Assembly (NCBI RefSeq): GCF_042662625.1 | Contig: NZ_JBHSXH010000015.1 | Location: forward strand, 310,001 to 374,000 | DNA length: 64,000 nt | DNA from: Halopelagius fulvigenes | GTDB taxonomy: Archaea > Halobacteriota > Halobacteria > Halobacteriales > Haloferacaceae | Reading direction: 5' to 3' | Shown: positions 60,701 to 64,000 of the stretch, one piece after another | Layout: every line of letters starts with the position of its first letter | How positions within the stretch are numbered: the first letter of the stretch is position 1 | Translations under genes and position numbers: made by a program | Notes under the pieces: generated by a model | What the model was told of the DNA's origin: nothing | What the model saw: only the letters and a program-made list of their open reading frames with translations | Databases searched by the model: none

Positions 60701-61081
60701 TTAGACGGCCTCCGAGTAGCGTTCGGCGTCGAAGACGTACATCTCAGGCGTTGCTTTTCGGGCGTAGTGGAGGCGCTCGCCGACGATCTTGTAGAGGTCC
60801 GCGGCCGACTCGCCGGCATGTTTCGGCCAGACGCGGACGCGGTCCCCCGTCTGGATCTCGCCCGCTTTCGCACGCGGCGACCAGAGGGTGAGCGCCGCGT
60901 CGACAACCTCGCCAGCGTTCGTCCGCCCGAGGTTGCCCGCCTCGGCCGGCGACGCGGCCATACAGTTGAGGCGGAACTGCTCGACCCACTGTTCGGTGGG
61001 TTGGCCGAGGTCGTCGGTGCCGCCCGTCGGTTCTTGCCGTTCGACGGCGAGTCGGTGGGCGTCGCGCTGGCGGTGGCTCAT
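60701..61081 (-). CDS. Head closure / head-tail joining protein
   Basis: 126 residues. RLAVERQEPTGGTDDLGQPT and EQWVEQFRLNCMAASPAEAG, then LTLWSPRAKAGEIQTGDRVR and ATPEMYVFDAERYSEAV fit the SPP1 gp16/HK97 gp7-like head-closure family: small barrels that plug the portal. It lies directly before the gp10-like gene, as usual. Confidence 0.78.
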   Translation of the reverse strand: MSHRQRDAHRLAVERQEPTGGTDDLGQPTEQWVEQFRLNCMAASPAEAGNLGRTNAGEVVDAALTLWSPRAKAGEIQTGDRVRVWPKHAGESAADLYKIVGERLHYARKATPEMYVFDAERYSEAV

Positions 61082-61094
61082 GATCGAGTGTGCC

Positions 61095-61367
61095 TCATGA
61101 TTCGCGTTCGATCTCGTAGTCTGCGCTCAGTTCGAGAACGGTCCCGCTGGCGTCGAACGTGACCGTGTCGTGTCCTTCGCGGGTGAGCGTTACTTCGGTG
61201 GGGCAGACGTACTCGAAGGCTTCTTCAGAGTCTTCGAGGTCAAGGCCCTGCGATTCGAGCCACGCTGTGAGAAGTTCGCCGAGATCCACGCCGTCAACCG
61301 CCGGAAGTTGTGTCTCGTCCATGTTGGCATCAGGGGACGCTGCCATTCGAACGTTTCGATGACTCAT
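61095..61367 (-). CDS. Small connector-region protein, 90 residues
   Basis: Contains a helical stretch VDLGELLTAWLESQGLDLED and a beta part YVCPTEVTLTREGHDTVTFD, ending ELSADYEIERES. No family is recognised. Its start overlaps the stop of the small membrane gene by four bases. Confidence 0.6.
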   Translation of the reverse strand: MSHRNVRMAASPDANMDETQLPAVDGVDLGELLTAWLESQGLDLEDSEEAFEYVCPTEVTLTREGHDTVTFDASGTVLELSADYEIERES

Positions 61368-61537
61368 GTAGGAGGCTCCCTCAGCATCTGGAAGGCGATC
61401 ATCGCGAGGAGGGCGAGGACAGCGGACTCGAACGACGTTCCGAAGTACTCGTACGCGATGAACGGGGCGAGTACGACGATAGCGTCGACGAGGTTGCGAA
61501 GTGTACTCTCCCCCTCTGCCTCAGTCTGGTCGCTCAT
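61364..61537 (-). CDS. Small membrane protein, tandem paralogue 1
   Basis: 57 residues from ATG 61537. A polar N-terminus and helical hydrophobic part (LVDAIVVLAPFIAYEYFGTS, FESAVLALLAMIAFQML) end in REPPT. The last 35 residues align with the next gene's product (LIPVVGHKYLGWPFQSVVLV, LLAVVAFQMLREC). Size and two helices suit a holin-like role, but that is only a guess. Confidence 0.6.
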   Translation of the reverse strand: MSDQTEAEGESTLRNLVDAIVVLAPFIAYEYFGTSFESAVLALLAMIAFQMLREPPT

Positions 61538-61692
61538 GAGGGACACTCCCGTAGCATCTGGAAGGCGACGACGGCGAGGAGAACCAGAACGACGGACTGG
61601 AACGGCCACCCCAGATACTTATGCCCGACGACCGGGATGAGGATGACGACCCAGTTAACGAGTGCGCCGAGCAGGGACCCCTCGTCGCACAT
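61534..61692 (-). CDS. Small membrane protein, tandem paralogue 2
   Basis: 52 residues, ATG 61692 to TGA 61534 (ATGA overlap with paralogue 1). MCDEGSLLGALVNWVVILIP is followed by a second helix FQSVVLVLLAVVAFQMLREC. The homology to its neighbour is visible in both DNA and protein, so the pair arose by tandem duplication. Two similar small membrane proteins side by side recall holin/antiholin pairs (inference). Confidence 0.6.
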   Translation of the reverse strand: MCDEGSLLGALVNWVVILIPVVGHKYLGWPFQSVVLVLLAVVAFQMLRECPS

Positions 61693-61694
61693 CG

Positions 61695-61883
61695 TTACTC
61701 CTCGTCCTCGGGGAGGTCTTCGACGGCCACGGTGACGGTCACCATCGTCGTGTCCTCGCCGCGGTCTTCGATGTCGACTATCCCACCATCCCGAAGCGTG
61801 TGAACTCCCTCGCCGTCAGAGAGGTAGTCGATGAGCCGCCCTGCTCGCCGAGCGTGATCGCCCGGTTTGGGGTCGTTACTCAT
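61695..61883 (-). CDS. 62-residue acidic provirus protein
   Basis: MSNDPKPGDHARRAGRLIDYLSDGEGVHTL, written in pieces: a helical start (GDHARRAGRLIDYLSD) and a beta tail GIVDIEDRGEDTTMVTVTVA. No family is recognised. It overlaps the upstream microgene by four bases. Confidence 0.55.
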   Translation of the reverse strand: MSNDPKPGDHARRAGRLIDYLSDGEGVHTLRDGGIVDIEDRGEDTTMVTVTVAVEDLPEDEE

Positions 61884-61993
61884 CGTTGCTCACCTCCAGA
61901 GAGCGTCGTGTGAACGTCCGTCTCTATCTCGTAGAGCGCGCCACCGATGCGTACTCGGGTGTGGTCGGCGGTAATGATGAATTCGTCACTCAT
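61880..61993 (-). CDS. 37-residue provirus microprotein
   Basis: ATG 61993 (or 61996) to TGA 61880. MSDEFIITADHTRVRIGGAL followed by YEIETDVHTTLSGGEQR is a short beta-hairpin-like sequence. It overlaps both neighbouring genes, which supports translation. Function is unknown. Confidence 0.5.
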   Translation of the reverse strand: MSDEFIITADHTRVRIGGALYEIETDVHTTLSGGEQR

Positions 61994-62682
61994 CATTTCA
62001 CGTCCTCGGTAACCACGAGTTTGAGATTCTCCCCGTGCGGGAGGGGGTACGTCGACCCGTCGCCGTACGTGATCACGAATTCGATGGGGTAGACGCCCGG
62101 CGTGTTGAACTCGCCAGACGCCGGCGTATAGCTGACGACGCCGTTGGGGGCATCGTCAAGCGTGGCGGCGACGCCCGACAGTTCCGCCGTCCCATCGGGC
62201 GCGTCGGCCCACACGGAGACGCCCGATACTGTCGAGAGATCGATCGCGTATCCGGCGCGGTTCCGAAGCGTTGTCTGGAACTTCGTGTGATCGTCTCCGG
62301 GCTTGCGGGTATGGAACGGCGCCCCGTTGACGGTCGGGGAACCGGTCTGGACGTCCTCGCGTACCTCGATTCGGAGGTTGCGGTCCTGCGGGACGGGTTC
62401 GTACGACGTTCCTGTCCCGCGGTTAATGACGAACTCGGCGTAGTAGGTGCCGACGGCGTCGAGTTCGGCCGACCCGAACACGTAGCTGACCTTCCCGTTG
62501 GCGGCGTCTTCGAGGGTGGCCGCGGCGCCGTTGACGACGGCCGTCCCGTCTTCGGCATCGACGTAGAGGTCAACGCTCGTCGCGCTGGAGACGTCGATCG
62601 GGTCCCCATTTCTGTCGCGGAGCGTGTAGCTGAACTTGCTGTGGTCGTCACTCGGTTTCCGAGTGTGTGCGGTTGCTGTCAT
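61993..62682 (-). CDS. Two tandem BppU-like Ig domains (virion protein)
   Basis: 229 residues made of two repeats of about 110. Each has an HTRKPSDDHSKF/HTRKPGDDHTKF entry, a strand set (YTLRDRNGDPIDVSSATSVD, TTLRNRAGYAIDLSTVSGVS), ATLEDAANGKVSY/ATLDDAPNGVVSY and a final GTYYAEFVIN/GVYPIEFVIT. This resembles the N-terminal Ig-like domain of baseplate upper proteins. It is encoded in the connector region, so it may decorate the head or neck instead. Confidence 0.7.
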   Translation of the reverse strand: MTATAHTRKPSDDHSKFSYTLRDRNGDPIDVSSATSVDLYVDAEDGTAVVNGAAATLEDAANGKVSYVFGSAELDAVGTYYAEFVINRGTGTSYEPVPQDRNLRIEVREDVQTGSPTVNGAPFHTRKPGDDHTKFQTTLRNRAGYAIDLSTVSGVSVWADAPDGTAELSGVAATLDDAPNGVVSYTPASGEFNTPGVYPIEFVITYGDGSTYPLPHGENLKLVVTEDVK

Positions 62683-63086
62683 GAGTCGCTAAAGTTGGTT
62701 GAAGTGATGTGCCGCGACCCACCGCCGAGGCGGCGATACCCCATGTCGCGGAGGTCGCCTTTGATATCGGCGTGTAACTCCTTCGGCGAGCGGTAGTCGT
62801 AGCCCGCGCCACTCACGAGATCCTCGCTCGCGATGCCGTCCTCGTGGATGCGGAGGATGCGTGCCCGAGCGAGACGGATGACGGCCTCCGAGATCGTGTA
62901 CGGCGCGTCGTCGGCGTCGGTCCACGTATGCTCGCTGGTGGTCCACCCGTCAACGCGCTCCGTCGCGGTTTGTAGCGACTCGTCGAGAAGGTCGTTCCAG
63001 TCGGTTTCGGACTCAATGCCGAAATCCAGCGGCGAGTAGTCCAGTTCACGCTCAAGAGCCGCGCGAGAGGCATACTGTTTCGGCAT
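62679..63086 (-). CDS. HK97 gp6-like head-tail adaptor
   Basis: 135 residues, mostly helical: LERELDYSPLDFGIESETDW, LDESLQTATERVDGWTTSEH, then SEAVIRLARARILRIHEDGI and a Gly-rich loop. This helical order and the position before the head-closure genes fit the gp6/gp15 adaptor that sits on the portal ring. It overlaps the neighbouring gene by four bases. Confidence 0.72.
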   Translation of the reverse strand: MPKQYASRAALERELDYSPLDFGIESETDWNDLLDESLQTATERVDGWTTSEHTWTDADDAPYTISEAVIRLARARILRIHEDGIASEDLVSGAGYDYRSPKELHADIKGDLRDMGYRRLGGGSRHITSTNFSDS

Positions 63087-63089
63087 CCG

Positions 63090-63497
63090 TCACTCCTCGG
63101 CCGAGTCGTCAGCGAGCTCGTCGCGCCGGTCCTCGATCGCTTCGTGTGCGGTCGTCCGGTCCTCGCCTTCTCGCTCGGCGTGTTGGAGCGCGTCTAACCG
63201 CCCGTCGAACTCGCCCGCGTCGAGTGCCTCTTCGAGCTCTGGAACCGTCCCGTTGAGGATGTCGTACGGGCCGCGAACGCGCTCGAACTCGGCATCAGTG
63301 TGCTCAGTGAGGAACTCGGGGAGCGTGACCGTCTCCGACTCGGCGTCGTCGGGGGCGCCCTCCGGGGCCGGAAGCGTGACCGTCGCATCCGGGTCGACGT
63401 CGAACTCGTTCCCCCGTGTGACAACGATGTCGTGCGCGGGCATTCGGAGTCGCATACTCGGCCCCTCGAAGCGGTAGGTGTGAGTGCGGTCACTCAT
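63090..63497 (-). CDS. Acidic head-region protein, 135 residues
   Basis: RFEGPSMRLRMPAHDIVVTR and ATVTLPAPEGAPDDAESETV form a beta-rich start. The second half is helical and acidic (VPELEEALDAGEFDGRLDAL, AIEDRRDELADDSAEE). It may be a head-assembly or capsid-associated protein by position. No family is recognised. Confidence 0.6.
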   Translation of the reverse strand: MSDRTHTYRFEGPSMRLRMPAHDIVVTRGNEFDVDPDATVTLPAPEGAPDDAESETVTLPEFLTEHTDAEFERVRGPYDILNGTVPELEEALDAGEFDGRLDALQHAEREGEDRTTAHEAIEDRRDELADDSAEE

Positions 63498-63636
63498 CGT
63501 TCACCTCCGCGCGATGGATGAGCGCCTGCTTCTCGTACTCGACGCGTTGCAGGGCGGCTTTGGCCTCCTGGACGGCGTCGCGGAACGCGCTCGAATCGAC
63601 TTCGACGGTCGCGTACAGTTCGTCGATGTCGGGCAT
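63490..63636 (-). CDS. 48-residue helical provirus protein
   Basis: From ATG 63636: MPDIDELYATVEVDSSAFRD, then VQEAKAALQRVEYEKQALIH. One amphipathic helix dominates. The longer frame upstream is Arg-rich antisense sequence and is rejected. It overlaps the downstream gene by eight bases. Confidence 0.5.
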   Translation of the reverse strand: MPDIDELYATVEVDSSAFRDAVQEAKAALQRVEYEKQALIHRAEVNDE

Positions 63637-63638
63637 GT

Positions 63639-64000
63639 TCACCTCCGCCCCTCGACGGCTTTGAGGACGGAGTCCCGCGGGGACTCCCGCGATTCTTCGG
63701 CGTCCTCGACGGCGTCGAGATGAGCGTCGACGTTTCCGTCCTCGATCGCGGAGACGACCGACTGCCACGCATCATCGATGAAGGCCTCGGCGTCGAAGTC
63801 CTCCGTCTCAGCGTCGTCTGCAGCGTCGTCATCATCGGCACTCTCGGAGTCGGACGCTTCCGGCGGGCCGTTGGCCCACGAAATCGCATCGTAGGCGGCG
63901 ACGAGCGCGCGGGCGAGGTCTTCATCCTCGACGCTGAAGCGGTTCGCGCTGTCAGTGTCGAGTTGGACCGTCGTCTCCTCGTCGCGAGGGTCAACCACGG
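63639..64000 (-). CDS. Acidic head-region protein, runs to or past the window edge
   Basis: About 120 residues visible. A GTG at 63998 is a possible start but the frame is open to the edge, so the N-terminus may be missing. VQLDTDSANRFSVEDEDLAR, an Asp/Glu/Ala-rich linker and AWQSVVSAIEDGNVDAHLDA are seen. Acidic helical proteins in this place can be capsid scaffolds, but no family is recognised. Confidence 0.5.
   Translation of the reverse strand, partial: VVDPRDEETTVQLDTDSANRFSVEDEDLARALVAAYDAISWANGPPEASDSESADDDDAADDAETEDFDAEAFIDDAWQSVVSAIEDGNVDAHLDAVEDAEESRESPRDSVLKAVEGRR

Larger units (their letters stand above)
22978..64000. mobile_element. Tailed-virus (siphovirus-like) provirus, left end and most of the tail module
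   Basis: The element starts between the acidic membrane gene (ends 22887) and the integrase gene (starts 23028) and continues past the right edge. Evidence: tyrosine integrase, PhiH1-repressor-like and PadR-like regulators, operons of tiny overlapping genes, then an ordered minus-strand tail cluster (connectors, tail terminator, tail tube, frameshifted chaperone, tape measure, hub, fibres). No sheath gene is present between tail terminator and tube, which favours a non-contractile tail. Terminase, portal and capsid genes are not in the window. The exact attachment site cannot be set without the right end. Confidence 0.92.

Noticed and set aside
1..64000. Insertion sequences, rRNA and tRNA genes
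   Set aside because: No transposase, terminal inverted repeats with target duplication, rRNA stretch or tRNA T-loop was recognised on either strand.

Overview
The window comes from a haloarchaeon. G+C is high, Asp/Glu codons are very abundant, lipoproteins carry Tat signals, and the gene set is typical (phosphomevalonate decarboxylase, TrmB regulator, BMP-type ABC transporter, A-type heme-copper oxidase subunit I). The style of the host genes suggests Haloferacaceae (Halogeometricum/Haloprofundus/Haloferax-like), but that is a low-confidence guess. Bases 1 to about 22,900 are ordinary chromosome. From about 22,950 to the right end lies a tailed-virus provirus whose left end is visible and whose right end is outside the window.

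Chromosomal part. It opens with the end of a glycosyltransferase coupled to a Gfo/Idh/MocA oxidoreductase. Next come two small membrane proteins and cytochrome oxidase subunit I. A minus-strand group follows: a small W-FF-YD protein, NADH dehydrogenase-like flavoprotein, phosphomevalonate decarboxylase and a 41-residue protein. A winged-helix regulator precedes a three-gene operon (secreted COG1361-like protein, RND/MMPL exporter, TrmB-like regulator). Acylphosphatase and a phosphoglucosamine/phosphomannomutase are next, then a complete BMP-family nucleoside-type ABC importer (lipoprotein, double ATPase, two permeases) and a membrane-anchored acidic protein.

Provirus, left arm (23.0-35 kb). 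A tyrosine integrase with a C-terminal zinc ribbon reads inward. A minus-strand early operon of 13 tiny, overlapping genes is headed by a PadR-like regulator. It diverges from a PhiH1-repressor-like gene across a 290-bp control region holding a perfect palindrome. A second PhiH1-repressor-like gene and a Tat lipoprotein follow. A second minus-strand run of small zinc-binding proteins diverges, across an array of GTTAG-N8-CTAAC operators, from a plus-strand run of small genes, two of which look frameshifted.

Provirus, structural arm (35-64 kb, all minus, read right to left). Head-tail connector genes come first, then tail terminator, tail tube, a tail-assembly chaperone with an apparent +1 frameshift extension, an HNH endonuclease, a 1217-residue tape measure with 22-residue Trp repeats, a baseplate hub, and an unusually large set of fibre/lectin/beta-helix proteins that share N- or C-terminal modules. 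No contractile sheath is seen, so a siphovirus-like particle is likely. Terminase, portal and capsid would lie beyond the right edge.

A compositionally different island (about 50.3-52.95 kb) sits between the tape measure and the fibre genes. It holds a PIN toxin-like protein, a two-domain antitoxin-like protein, and a divergent 400-residue protein of unknown function. It abuts a truncated copy of a tail-protein N-terminus. This island is the best candidate here for an undescribed (defence or exclusion) system.
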